A DNA stretch of 64,000 nucleotides from Limnanthes douglasii subsp. nivea (taxonomy: Eukaryota > Streptophyta > Magnoliopsida > Brassicales > Limnanthaceae): assembly GCA_036936605.1 (NCBI GenBank), contig JAUPFV010000005.1, positions 8,828,589 to 8,892,588 on the forward strand. The letters run 5' to 3'. Positions 1-12,303 of the stretch are shown one piece after another. The notes beneath the pieces were generated by a model, which was not told the DNA's origin, did no database searches, and worked only from the letters and a program-made list of their open reading frames with translations. Both the position numbers and the translations under genes were made by a program. The first letter of the stretch is position 1. Each line of letters starts with the position of its first letter.

Positions 1-3000
1 GTTTCATGCAAATTTAGTACAAATGTAGCAAACGTTTTACACAAATTTAGCACATATATCTTGTGAATTTTTTGTCTAAATACTTGTATAATTATTTTAT
101 GTTACATTTTTTTTCATTTATAAGTTTTTTGGCGGTATTTAAAACTTCTTCTAGATTTCACCATCTTGGTACCTAATAGTATTAATCTTTCAACCTATTT
201 AATTTATCTCCCATCTCTTTTAAAACTTCTTCTAGATCTCACCACAAACTACTAAATGAGCACCAACTTTGCTAGGTTTAGCTTTTTATTTTTTATATTT
301 CTAATCTTAGTTTTTTATTTATTTTGAATAAGCCTAAAAGGAACTATTCGATTTTTTTAAATGTTAAAATATTATTAAAAGAAAAATAGTTTGTTACATG
401 AAATTTTTGACGTTCATATACAATTTACAAGGACAAAAGTAACAAAAACAAAATCTAAACTAGAGATGGAACGTAAAAACTAAAAAATAATAGGCCAATG
501 ACATTAAGTTTATTAATATAGAATTTGTTTTAATATATTTTATAACACAATTAATTTATTTTAATATATTTTTTCGTTCAATTAACGGAAGATATGACAT
601 GCATTCACCCATCCAAAATAGAAGAATTAGATATTAATGATAGTTGCAAAATCTGTATATTTGCGAAATGTGTAGTATGTGAAACTCATTTTTGTTTTAA
701 ATGTAAAACACAATGGATTGAACCTCATCAATGCAGAGAAGAAGAAACGATAAACATAAACGTTCTTATGTTTAAGAAAATTAAAAGAGAACCATGACAA
801 CAATGCCCTTCATGTAATATGTACGTCGAGAAACTCGAGGGATGCTGCATGATGAAACGCCGATGTAAAACAAAATTTTACTACATATCTGAATTGATAA
901 AAAAACTCGGCGATGCAAATTTTGCGATGACTTAATGTTTGATCAAAATTGTATTAGAAGTATTATGTTTAAATTCTGTATCAAAGACTTTTTTATATGA
1001 AAAAATATATTTTTTATTTTTATATTTGGTCAAATTTATATAAATTAGATATAGATAGATGCTTAAACCATGCAGTTAGCTATAGATTAATGCATTCTAG
1101 GAATTAGTTAAGGTTTCGTATTCCCATCAGCCTTGTAAATTTGGCACAAATTTTTACAAGTTTCGTGTAAATTTAGCACATATTTCGTGTGGATTTATTA
1201 TCGTAATACTTATATATTTATTTTTGTTACATTTTTTTAATTTATAATTTTTTGGCGGTGTTTAAAACAGCTTCTAGATCTCACTAGCAACTACTAAAGG
1301 AGAACCAACTTTGCTAGGTTTAACTTTTTATTGTTTTATTGTTTTATTGTTCTAATCTTAGTTTTTGATTTTAATAAGCCTAAAATAAACTATTTGATTT
1401 TGCTATTTTTTAAAAAATGTTAAAATATTATTAAAATAAAAACAGTTTGTTACATGAAATTTCATACTTTCAAATACAATTGAGAAGGACAAAAGTAACA
1501 AAAATAATACCGGAACTCGATATGGAACATAAAAACTAAAAAGTAATAGACAAATGACATTAAGTTTATTGCTATTAAATCTGTTTTAATATATTTTAGA
1601 ACACTAACAATTTTTTTAAATATTTTTTTGTTCAGTTAACGGAAGATTTGACATGCATTCACCCATCCGAAATAGAAAAATTAGATATTAACCATGACCT
1701 AACATTTTCCCCTGAACCTGATAATCTTTTACTCAACACACTGGATTCATCTGCTTCTGCCTCCTCTGTTTTTACAAATCTAACTGATCCGACCAATTTT
1801 ATTTATTTTCCAAACCCCAAACCTGGCTTGTCTTCACTCGTGAACGTTTTTCCAAACAATTTTGTATCTCATGGTTTTGATCTCACCCAAATCGGAGGGT
1901 TTATGGACAATCCAATGTCCGGAGAAAAATCAAAGCGACGTTGTTAGAATCAGCTGGATTGCTTGGCTTGACGTAAAAGAAGCTGCATTATCAGTTCAAC
2001 CCACAAGACCATACCAGAAAGAGTTGTTCCGTTTGTATTTTGTTTTTATTTAGTAGTTTAATTCCTCATGTGATGGTGAATTTGGGTCTAAAGATTTAAG
2101 TTGTAGAGACATCTGGGAAACTTTTATCCCCTTTTAGACATTTTATTTTAATATATTTTAGTTTTAAATTCTTCTTTTTGTCATGTTTGTATAACTTTAC
2201 TTCCAATTATTGATAGTTCTTTTAATAACTGAGATTTGTTTTTACAATTATCATTGTCATTCTTTTTTAGATGCGTAAAAAAATCTGGAAATGCTGTTAG
2301 TGGTAAGGATAGCAAATTTTGTCATACTCTGTTTTGAGAAAAAATTAAAAAAATTAAAAAATTAAAAAAATTAAAAAAAATTAAATTCAAAGGGTAAAAG
2401 TAGAATTAAAAATCGAGGGACTATCTATGAAACAAAAACCATTTAACTATGGAGACACGTGGCAGTACCAGGATAAAAATCACGCGCGGGGACTGAAATT
2501 ATAGATTTTTGATAGTCAAAGGATCCTCACCCGTGATTTTTTTATCGAAGGAGTAAATGGCAGAAAACGTGATAGTCGAGGGATGAATCAACGATTTAAG
2601 CCTAAAAATGATATTCTTTATTTTTATATTTGGTCAAATTTATATATAATTAGGTGTAGATTGATGCTTAAACCATGTAGTTAGCTATAGATTAATGCAT
2701 TCTAGTATTTGGTTAAGGTGTCGTATTCCCATCATCCATGCAAATTGGGCACGAATTTTTGTAGGTTTCTTGTAAATTTAGCACAAATATAGCACAAATT
2801 TAACACATATTTCTTGTGAATTTATTGTCGTAATACTTATATATTTAATTTTTGTTACATTTTTTTTTCATTTATAATATTTTTGACGGTGTTTAAAACT
2901 GCTTCTAGATCTCATCAGCAGCTACTAAAGGAGAACCAACTTTGCTTGATTTAACTTTTTATTGTTTTTTTGTTATAATCTTAGTTTTTTTATTTTAATA

Positions 3001-4005
3001 ATCCGAGAAGAAACTATTAGATTTTGGTATTTTTAAAAAAATATTAAATTGTTATTAAAAAATAGTTAGTTACATGACATTTTTTACGTTCAAGTACAAT
3101 TTCGAAGGACAAAAGTAACAAGCACAAAATCAGAACTGGAAATGGAACATAAAAAACTGAAAAATAATAGGCCAATGATATTAAGTTTATTTCTATTAAA
3201 TTTGTTTAAATATATTTTATGATACTAATAATTTTTTTAATATTTTTTATTTCAGTTAATGGAAGATATGATATCCATTCACCCATCTAAAATAGATAAT
3301 TAGATATTAACGATAGTTGAGAAATCTGTTTTAAGAGTTTTTTTGACCAAATTGAACTTTTTTATAATTACCAAACGCACAAATTTTGTAATGAATGTAT
3401 TTCAAAATACATCAAAATAAAATTTGAATAGGATGATACAGATATAAAATGTTCGGGTTCATCCTGTGACAATTATGTTGATCCACTTACCATTTTTCAT
3501 TCGTTTTTTGAAAATGATTTTATAAAATAGTGCGATTTACTTTGTCATTTGAAAATTTTAAATTTTGAAAAAAGTTATTGTTCGAATCCAACTTGTTCAG
3601 TCTTAATAATAAACAAATACGGACAAAGTGACCATATTGCACAAACAAAATGTGTAGTATGTAAAAACCGATTTTTGTTTTAAATGTAAAACACAATGGA
3701 TTGAACCTCATCAATGCAGAGAAGAAAAAACCATAAACATGAAAGATCTTATGTTTATGAAAATTAAAGGGGAAACATGGAAACGATGCCTTTCATGTAA
3801 CATATACGTTGAGGAACACGAGGGATGCCGCATGATGAACTACCGATGCAAAACAAAATTTTGATACATATGTGAACTGATAAAAAAACTCGGCGATTCG
3901 AAGTTCGCGATGACTTAATTTGATCAAAATTGTATTAGAAACATTATGTTTAAATTTTGTATTAAAAACTTTTTGATATGAAAAATAATATTTCTTATTT
4001 TTATA
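1..4005 (+). repeat. Macrosatellite unit 1 (left-truncated by window)
   Basis: Lacks about the first 136 bp of a unit because the window begins inside monomer A. RBR relic of monomer A at 594-935, chimeric stretch of monomer B at 1648-1947 with foreign insert at about 1696-2607, RBR relic of monomer C at 3259-3918. Private variants include TGTTTGTATAAC near 2184 (others TGTTAGTATAAC) and a proline codon instead of leucine in the chimeric stretch. Confidence 0.93.
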
Positions 4006-4735
4006 TTTGGTCAAATTTATATTTAAGTAGGTATAGATTTATTCTTAAATTATGTAGTTAGCTATAGATTAATGTGTTCTAGTATTTGGTTAAAGTGTCG
4101 TATTCCCATCATATGCACAAATTTAGCACAAATATTCACAAGTTTCATGCAAATTTAGTACAAATGTAGCAAACGTTTTACACAAATTTAGCACATAAAT
4201 CTTGTGAATTTTTTGTCTAAATACTTGTATAATTATTTTATGTTACATTTTTTTTTCATTTATAAGTTTTTTGGCGGTATTTAAAACTTCTTCTAGATTT
4301 CACCATCTTGGTACCTAATAGTATTAATCTTTCAACCTATTTAATTTATCTCCCATCTCTTTTAAAACTTCTTCTAGATCTCACAACAAACTACTAAATG
4401 AGCACCAACTTTGCTAGGTTTAGCTTTTTATTTTTTATATTTCTAATCTTAGTTTTTTATTTATTTTGAATAAGCCTAAAAGAAACTATTCGATTTTTTT
4501 AAATGTTAAAATATTATTAAAAGAAAAATAGTTTGTTACATGAAATTTCTGACGTTCATATACAATTTACAAGGACAAAAGTAACAAAAACAAAATCTAA
4601 ACTAGAGATGGAACGTAAAAACTAAAAAATAATAGGCCAATGACATTAAGTTTATTAATATAGAATTTGTTTTAATATATTTTATAACACAATTAATTTA
4701 TTTTAATATATTTTTTCGTTCAATTAACGGAAGAT

Positions 4736-5077
4736 ATGACATGCATTCACCCATCCAAAATAGAAGAATTAGATATTAATGATAGTTGCAAAATCTGTAT
4801 ATTTGCGAAATGTGTAGTATGTGAAACTCATTTTTGTTTTAAATGTAAAACACAATGGATTGAACCTCATCAATGCAGAGAAGAAGAAACCATAAACATA
4901 AACGTTCTTATGTTTAAGAAAATTAAAAGAGAACCATGACAACAATGCCCTTCATGTAATATGTACGTCGAGAAACTCGAGGGATGCTGCATGATGAAAC
5001 GCCGATGTAAAACAAAATTTTACTACATATCTGAATTGATAAAAAAACTCGGCGATGCAAATTTTGCGATGACTTAA
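4736..5077 (+). pseudogene. Monomer A RBR ubiquitin-ligase relic with internal deletion (type copy)
   Basis: RBR proteins pass ubiquitin from an E2 through a catalytic cysteine in RING2 to a substrate. Here only ends survive. About 20 N-terminal residues run to the start of RING1 (DSCKICIFAK). They are fused directly to the second half of the IBR zinc finger (CVVCETHFCFKCKTQW, then H-Q-C). After a TGA at 4937-4939 the same frame continues through a RING2-like stretch (CPSCNMYVEKLEGC) to TAA at 5077. RING1 beyond its first Cys pair and the first half of IBR are deleted. The usual Cys-x-Cys core of RING2 is also damaged (MMKRRC). The equivalent copies in the other units are positioned in the unit entries. 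Not expected to make a working ligase. Confidence 0.85.
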
Positions 5078-5798
5078 TGCTTGATCAAAATTGTATTAGA
5101 AGTATTATGTTTAAATTCTGTATCAAAGACTTTTTTATATGAAAAAATATATTTTTTATTTTTATATTTGGTCAAATTTATATAAATTAGATATAGATAG
5201 ATGCTTAAACCATGCAGTTAGCTATAGATTAATGCATTCTAGGAATTAGTTAAGGTTTCGTATTCCCATCAGCCTTGTAAATTTGGCACAAATTTTTACA
5301 AGTTTCGTGTAAATTTAGCACATATTTCGTGTGGATTTATTATCGTAATACTTATATATTTATTTTTGTTACATTTTTTTAATTTATAATTTTTTGGCGG
5401 TGTTTAAAACAGCTTCTAGATCTCACTAGCAACTACTAAAGGAGAACCAACTTTGCTAGATTTAACTTTTTATTGTTTTATTGTTTTATTGTTTTATTGT
5501 TCTAATCTTAGTTTTTGATTTTAATAAGCCTAAAATAAACTATTTGATTTTGCTATTTTTTAAAAAATGTTAAAATATTATTAAAATAAAAACAGTTTGT
5601 TACATGAAATTTCATACTTTCAAATACAATTGAGAAGGACAAAAGTAACAAAAATAATACCGGAACTCAATATGGAACATAAAAACTAAAAAGTAATAGA
5701 CAAGTGACATTAAGTTTATTGCTATTAAATCTGTTTTAATATATTTTTAGAACACTAACAATTTTTTTAAATATTTTTTTGTTCAGTTAACGGAAGAT

Positions 5799-6098
5799 TT
5801 GACATGCATTCACCCATCCGAAATAGAAAAATTAGATATTAACCATGACCTAACATTTTCCCTTGAACCTGATAATCTTTTACTCAACACACTGGATTCA
5901 ACTGCTTCTGCCTCCTCTGTTTTTACAAATCTAACTGATCCGACCAATTTTATTTATTTTCCAAACCCCAAACCTGACTTGTCTTCACTCGTGAACGTTT
6001 TTCCAAACAATTTTGTATCTCATGGTTTTGATCTCACCCAAATCGGAGGGTTTATGGACAATCCAATGTCCGGAGAAAAATCAAAGCGACGTTGTTAG
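5799..6098 (+). pseudogene. Monomer B chimeric open stretch: RBR N-terminus fused to unrelated coding-like DNA
   Basis: The first 16 codons are the RBR leader (TCIHPSEIEKLDIN). The next 83 come from the foreign insert and are rich in Ser, Asn, Pro and Phe, ending GEKSKRRC before a TAG. I do not recognise the foreign part. Its GC content and codon-like look suggest it was cut from a real exon. The stretch stays open in all nine copies. However, the codon at its 5' end is TTG in every B monomer, and the upstream ATG seen in older monomers is ACG. No conventional plant start precedes the fusion, so translation as a 99-residue protein is unlikely. Confidence 0.6.
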
Positions 6099-6760
6099 AA
6101 TCAGCTGGATTGCTTGGCTTGACGTAAAAGAAGCTGCATTATCAGTTCAACCCACAAGACCATACCAGAAAGAGTTGTTCCGTTTGTATTTTGTTTTTAT
6201 TTAGTAGTTTAATTCCTCATGTGATGGTGAATTTGGGTCTAAAGATTTAAGTTGTAGAGACATCTGGGAAACTTTTATCCCCTTTTAGACATTTTATTTT
6301 AATATATTTTAGTTTTAAATTCTTCTTTTTGTCATGTTAGTATAACTTTACTTCCAATTATTGATAGTTCTTTTAATAACTGAGATTTGTTTTTACAATT
6401 ATCATTGTCATTCTTTTTTAGATGCGTAAAAAAAATCTGGAAATGCTGTTAGTGGTAAGGATAGCAAATTTTGTCATACTCTGTTTTGAGAAAAAATTAA
6501 AAAAATTAAAAAATTAAAAAAATTAAAAAAATATTAAATTCAAAGGGTAAAAGTAGAATTAAAAATCGAGGGACTATCTATGAAACAAAAACCATTTAAC
6601 TATGGAGACACGTGGCAGTACCAGGACAAAAATCACGCGCGGGGACTGAAATTATAGATTTTTGATAGTCAAAGGATCCTCACCCGTGATTTTTTTATCG
6701 AAGGAGTAAATCGCAGAAAACGTGATAGTCGAGGGATGAATCAACGATTTAAGCCTAAAA
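5847..6760 (+). other. Foreign insert in monomer B (type copy)
   Basis: About 0.9 kb present in every array B monomer but absent from the edge B monomer at 38,986-39,389. The first 250 bp look exon-derived. The middle is T-rich and ends in TTCTTTTTTAG, like a plant 3' splice site. Next comes a minisatellite of ATTAAAAA steps (about 6487-6535). The last 220 bp are less AT-rich, with a G-box core (ACACGTGGC, about 6607-6615) and a weak hairpin between AAAAATCACG and CGTGATTTTT. No terminal inverted repeats or target duplication are obvious. Insertion came with loss of roughly 380 bp of RBR sequence. Origin unknown; gene capture or repair patching are both possible. Confidence 0.7.
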
Positions 6761-7413
6761 AATTATATTCTTTATTTTTATATTTGGTCAAATTTATATA
6801 TAATTAGGTGTAGATTGATGCTTAAACCATGTAGTTAGCTATAGATTAATGCATTCTAGTATTTGGTTAAGGTGTCGTATTCCCATCATCCATGCAAATT
6901 GCGCACGAATTTTTGTAGGTTTACTGTAAATTTAGCACAAATATAGCACAAATTTAACACATATTTCTTGTGAATTTATTGTCGTAATACTTATATATTT
7001 AATTTTTGTTACATTTTTTTTTCATTTATAATATTTTTGACGGTGTTTAAAACTGCTTCTAGATCTCATCAGCAGCTACTAAAGGAGAACCATCTTTGCT
7101 TGATTTAACTTTTTATTGTTTTTTTTGTTATAATCTTAGTTTTTTTATTTTAATAATCCGAGAAGAAACTATTAGATTTTGGTATTTTTAAAAAAATATT
7201 AAATTGTTATTAAAAAATAGTTTGTTACATGACATTTTTTACGTTCAAATACAATTTCGAAGGACAAAAGTAACAAGCACAAAATCAGAACTGGAAATGG
7301 AACATAAAAAACTGAAAAATAATAGGCCAATGATATTAAGTTTATTTCTATTAAATTTGTTTAAATATATTTTATGATACTAATAATTTATTTAACATTT
7401 TTTATTTCAGTTA

Positions 7414-8073
7414 ATGGAAGATATGATATCCATTCACCCATCTAAAATAGATAATTAGATATTAACGATAGTTGAGAAATCTGTTTTAAGAGTTTTTTTT
7501 ACCAAATTGAACTTTTTTATAATTACCAAACTCACAAATTTTGTAATGAATGTATTTCAAAATACATCAAAATAAAATTTGAATAGGATGATACAGATAT
7601 AAAATGTTCGGGTTCATCCTGTGACAATTATGTTGATCCACTTACCATTTTTCATTCGTTTTTTGAAAATGATTTTATAAAATAGTGCGATTTACTTTGT
7701 CATTTGAAAATTTTAAATTTTGAAAAAAGTTATTGTTCGAATCCAACTTGTTCAGTCTTAATAATAAACAAATACGGACAAAGTGACCATATTGCACAAA
7801 CAAAATGTGTAGTATGTAAAAACCGATTTTTGTTTTAAATGTAAAACACAATGGATTGAACCTCATCAATGCAGAGAAGAAAAAACCATAAACATGAAAG
7901 ATCTTATGCTTATGAAAATTAAAGGGGAAACATGGAAACGATGCCCTTCATGTAACATATACGTTGAGGAACACGAGGGATGCCGCATGATGAACTACCG
8001 ATGCAAAACAAAATTTTGATACATATGTGAACTGATAAAAAAACTCGGCGATTCGAAGTTCGCGATGACTTAA
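7414..8073 (+). pseudogene. Monomer C RBR relic, near full length (type copy)
   Basis: Begins ATG GAA GAT ATG directly after TTTATTTCAG, which looks like a 3' splice site, and ends at TAA 8073. Across shifting frames one can follow the RING1 remnant, CSGSSCDNYVDPL, the stretch FENDFIK then CDLLCHLKILNFEK, the IBR motif YCSNPTCSVLI, then CVVCKNRF, KCKTQWIEPHQC, and finally RING2 (CPSCNIYVEEHEGC). Many stops (the first only 15 codons in) and frameshifts exclude function. This is the most complete of the three monomers within the unit. Equivalent copies are given in each unit entry. Confidence 0.85.
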
Positions 8074-8160
8074 TTTGATCAAAATTGTATTAGAAACATT
8101 ATGTTTAAATTTTGTATTAAAAAATTTTTGATATGAAAAATAATATTTCTTATTTTTATA

Positions 8161-11100
8161 TTTGGTCAAATTTATATTTAAGTAGGTATAGATTTATTCT
8201 TAAATTATGTAGTTAGCTATAGATTAATGCGTTCTAGTATTTGGTTAAAGTGTCGTCTACCCATCATATGCGCAAATTTAGCACAAATATTCACAAGTTT
8301 CATGCAAATTTAGTACAAATGTAGCAAACGTTTTACACAAATTTAGCACATATATCTTGTGAATTTTTTGTCTAAATACTTGTATAATTATTTTATGTTA
8401 CATTTTTTTTCATTTATAAGTTTTTTGGCGGTATTTAAAACTTCTTCTAGATTTCACCATCTTGGTACCTAATAGTATTAATCTTTCAACCTATTTAATT
8501 TATCTCCCATCTCTTTTAAAACTTCTTCTAGATCTCACCACAAACTACTAAATGAGCACCAACTTTGCTAGGTTTAGCTTTTTATTTTTTATATTTCTAA
8601 TCTTAGTTTTTTATTTATTTTGAATAAGCCTAAAAGAAACTATTCGATTTTTTTAAATGTTAAAATATTATTAAAAGAAAAATAGTTTGTTACATGAAAT
8701 TTCTGACGTTCATAAACAATTTACAAGGACAAAAGTAACAAAAACAAAATCTAAACTAGAGATGGAACGTAAAAACTAAAAAATAATAGGCCAATGACAT
8801 TAAGTTTATTAATATAGAATTTGTTTTAATATATTTTATAACACAATTAATTTATTTTAATATATTTTTTCGTTCAATTAACGGAAGATGTGACATGCAT
8901 TCACCCATCCAAAATAGAAGAATTAGATATTAATGATAGTTGCAAAATCTGTATATTTGCGAAATGTGTAGTATGTGAAACTCATTTTTGTTTTAAATGT
9001 AAAACACAATGGATTGAACCTCATCAATGCAGAGAAGAAGAAACCATAAACATAAACGTTCTTATGTTTAAGAAAATTAAAAGAGAACCATGACAACAAT
9101 GCCCTTCATGTAATATGTACGTCGAGAAACTCGAGGGATGCTGCATGATGAAACGCCGATGTAAAACAAAATTTTACTACATATCTGAATTGATAAAAAA
9201 ACTCGGCGATGCAAATTTTGCGATGACTTAATGTTTGATCAAAATTGTATTAGAAGTATTATGTTTAAATTCTGTATCAAAGACTTTTTTATATGAAAAA
9301 ATATATTTTTTATTTTTATATTTGGTCAAATTTATATAAATTAGATATAGATAGATGCTTAAACCATGCAGTTAGCTATAGATTAATGCATTCTAGGAAT
9401 TAGTTAAGGTTTCGTATTCCCATCAGCCTTGTAAATTTGGCACAAATTTTTACAAGTTTCGTGTAAATTTAGCACATATTTCGTGTGGATTTATTATCGT
9501 AATACTTATATATTTATTTTTGTTACATTTTTTTAATTTATAATTTTTTGGCGGTGTTTAAAACAGCTTCTAGATCTCACTATCAACTACTAAAGGAGAA
9601 CCAACTTTGCTAGGTTTAACTTTTTATTGTTTTATTGTTTTATTGTTCTAATCTTAGTTTTTGATTTTAATAAGCCTAAAATAAACTATTTGATTTTGCT
9701 ATTTTTTAAGAAATGTTAAAATATTATTAAAATAAAAACAGTTTGTTACATGAAATTTCATACTTTCAAATACAATTGAGAAGGACAAAAGTAACAAAAA
9801 TAATACCGGAACTCGATATGGAACATAAAAACTAAAAAGTAATAGACAAATGACATTAAGTTTATTGCTATTAAATCTGTTTTAATATATTTTAGAACAC
9901 TAACAATTTTTTTAAATATTTTTTTGTTCAGTTAACGGAAGATTTGACATGCATTCACCCATCCGAAATAGAAAAATTAGATATTAACCATGACCTAACA
10001 TTTTCCCTTGAACCTGATAATCTTTTACTCAACACACTGGATTCATCTGCTTCTGCCTCCTCTGTTTTTACAAATCTAACTGATCCGACCAATTTTATTT
10101 ATTTTCCAAACCCCAAACCTGACTTGTCTTCACTCGTGAACGTTTTTCCAAACAATTTTGTATCTCATGGTTTTGATCTCACCCAAATCGGAGGGTTTAT
10201 GGACAATCCAATGTCCGGAGAAAAATCAAAGCGACGTTGTTAGAATCAGCTGGATTGCTTGGCTTGACGTAAAAGAAGCTGCATTATCAGTTCAACCCAC
10301 AAGACCATACCAGAAAGAGTTGTTCCGTTTGTATTTTGTTTTTATTTAGTAGTTTAATTCCTCATGTGAGGGTGAATTTGGGTCTAAAGATTTAAGTTGT
10401 AGAGACATCTGGGAAACTTTTATCCCCTTTTAGACATTTTATTTTAATATATTTTAGTTTTAAATTCTTCTTTTTGTCATGTTAGTATAACTTTACTTCC
10501 AATTATTGATAGTTCTTTTAATAACTGAGATTTGTTTTTACAATTATCATTGTCATTCTTTTTTAGATGCGTAAAAAAATCTGGAAATGCTGTTAGTGGT
10601 AAGGATAGCAAATTTTGTCATACTCTGTTTTGAGAAAAAATTAAAAAAATTAAAAAATTAAAAAAATTAAAAAAATATTAAATTCAAAGGGTAAAAGTAG
10701 AATTAAAAATCGAGGGACTATCTATGAAACAAAAACCATTTAACTATGGAGACACGTGGCAGTACCAGGATAAAAATCACGCGCGGGGACTGAAATTATA
10801 GATTTTTGATAGTCAAAGGATCCTCACCCGTGATTTTTTTATCGAAGGAGTAAATGGCAGAAAACGTGATAGTCGAGGGATGAATCAACGATTTAAGCCT
10901 AAAAAATGATATTCTTTATTTTTATATTTGGTCAAATTTATATATAATTAGGTGTAGATTGATGCTTAAACCATGTAGTTAGCTATAGATTAATGCATTC
11001 TAGTATTTGGTTAAGGTGTCGTATTCCCATCATCCATGCAAATTGGGCACGAATTTTTGTAGGTTTCTTGTAAATTTAGCACAAATATAGCACAAATTTA

Positions 11101-12303
11101 ACACATATTTCTTGTGAATTTATTGTCGTAATACTTATATATTTAATTTTTGTTACATTTTTTTTTCATTTATAATATTTTTGACGGTGTTTAAAACTGC
11201 TTCTAGATCTCATCAGCAGCTACTAAAGGAGAACCAACTTTGCTTGATTTAACTTTTTATTGTTTTTTTGTTATAATCTTAGTTTTTTTATTTTAATAAT
11301 CCGAGAAGAAACTATTAGATTTTGGTATTTTTAAAAAAATATTAAATTGTTATTAAAAAATAGTTTGTTACATGACATTTTTTACGTTCAAATACAATTT
11401 CGAAGGACAAAAGTAACAAGCACAAAATCAGAACTGGAAATGGAACATAAAAAACGGAAAAATAATAGGCCAATGATATTAAGTTTATTTCTATTAAATT
11501 TGTTTAAATATATTTTATGATACTAATAATTTTTTTAATATTTTTTATTTCAGTTAATGGAAGATATGATATCCATTCACCCATCTAAAATAGATAATTA
11601 GATATTAACGATAGTTGAGAAATCTGTTTTAAAAGTTTTTTTGACCAAATTGAACTTTTTTATAATTACCAAACTCACAAATTTTGTAATGAATGTATTT
11701 CAAAATACATCAAAATAAAATTTGAATAGGATGATACAGATATAAAATGTTCGGGTTCATCCTGTGACAATTATGTTGATCCACTTACCATTTTTCATTC
11801 GTTTTTTGAAAATGATTTTATAAAATAGTGCGATTTACTTTGTCATTTGAAAATTTTAAATTTTGAAAAAAGTTATTGTTCGAATCCAACTTGTTCAGTC
11901 TTAATAATAAACAAATACGGACAAAGTGACCATATTGCACAAACAAAATGTGTAGTATGTAAAAACCGATTTTTGTTTTAAATGTAAAACACAATGGATT
12001 GAACCTCATCAATGCAGAGAAGAAAAAACCATAAACATGAAAGATCTTATGCTTATGAAAATTAAAGGGGAAACATGGAAACGATGCCCTTCATGTAACA
12101 TATACGTTGAGGAACACGAGGGATGCCGCATGATGAACTACCGATGCAAAACAAAATTTTGATACATATGTGAACTGATAAAAAAACTCGGCGATTCGAA
12201 GTTCGCGATGACTTAATTTGATCAAAATTGTATTAGAAACATTATGTTTAAATTTTGTATTAAAAAATTTTTGATATGAAAAATAATATTTCATATTTTT
12301 ATA
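8161..12303 (+). repeat. Macrosatellite unit 3 (complete)
   Basis: Monomer A relic 8890-9231, whose first codon is GTG. Chimeric stretch 9944-10243; monomer C relic 11557-12216. Shares with unit 4 a set of B-monomer variants not seen elsewhere: CACTATCAAC near 9580, TTTTAAGAAATG near 9710 and a G at 10,370. These two neighbours look like the product of a recent duplication. Confidence 0.95.

Larger units (their letters stand above)
4006..8160 (+). repeat. Macrosatellite unit 2 (complete, 4,155 bp)
   Basis: The longest unit. It carries one extra 10-bp TTTTATTGTT step near 5470-5500 in the upstream part of monomer B. Monomer A relic 4736-5077, chimeric stretch 5799-6098, foreign insert about 5847-6760, monomer C relic 7414-8073. 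Shares a C-monomer variant (AAAAAATTTTTG near 8120) with unit 3. Confidence 0.95.

Noticed and set aside
594..797. Treating each monomer A open stretch as a small functional IBR zinc-finger protein.
   Set aside because: Half of the IBR ligands and all of RING1 are missing, the start codon is not ATG in four copies, one copy has internal stops, and changes between copies are mostly amino-acid changing.
1862..2053. A 63-codon plus-strand open stretch overlapping the chimeric one in another frame, present in every unit.
   Set aside because: It shares its bases with the better coding-like frame, begins at a non-ATG codon, and straddles the foreign exon and the following non-coding DNA.
3520..4014. 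Minus-strand open stretches of 64 and 73 codons repeated in every unit (also 7675-8169, 11818-12312 and so on).
   Set aside because: They are antisense to the monomer C RBR relic, whose zinc-finger motifs read on the plus strand. They have no motif and repeat only because the unit repeats.
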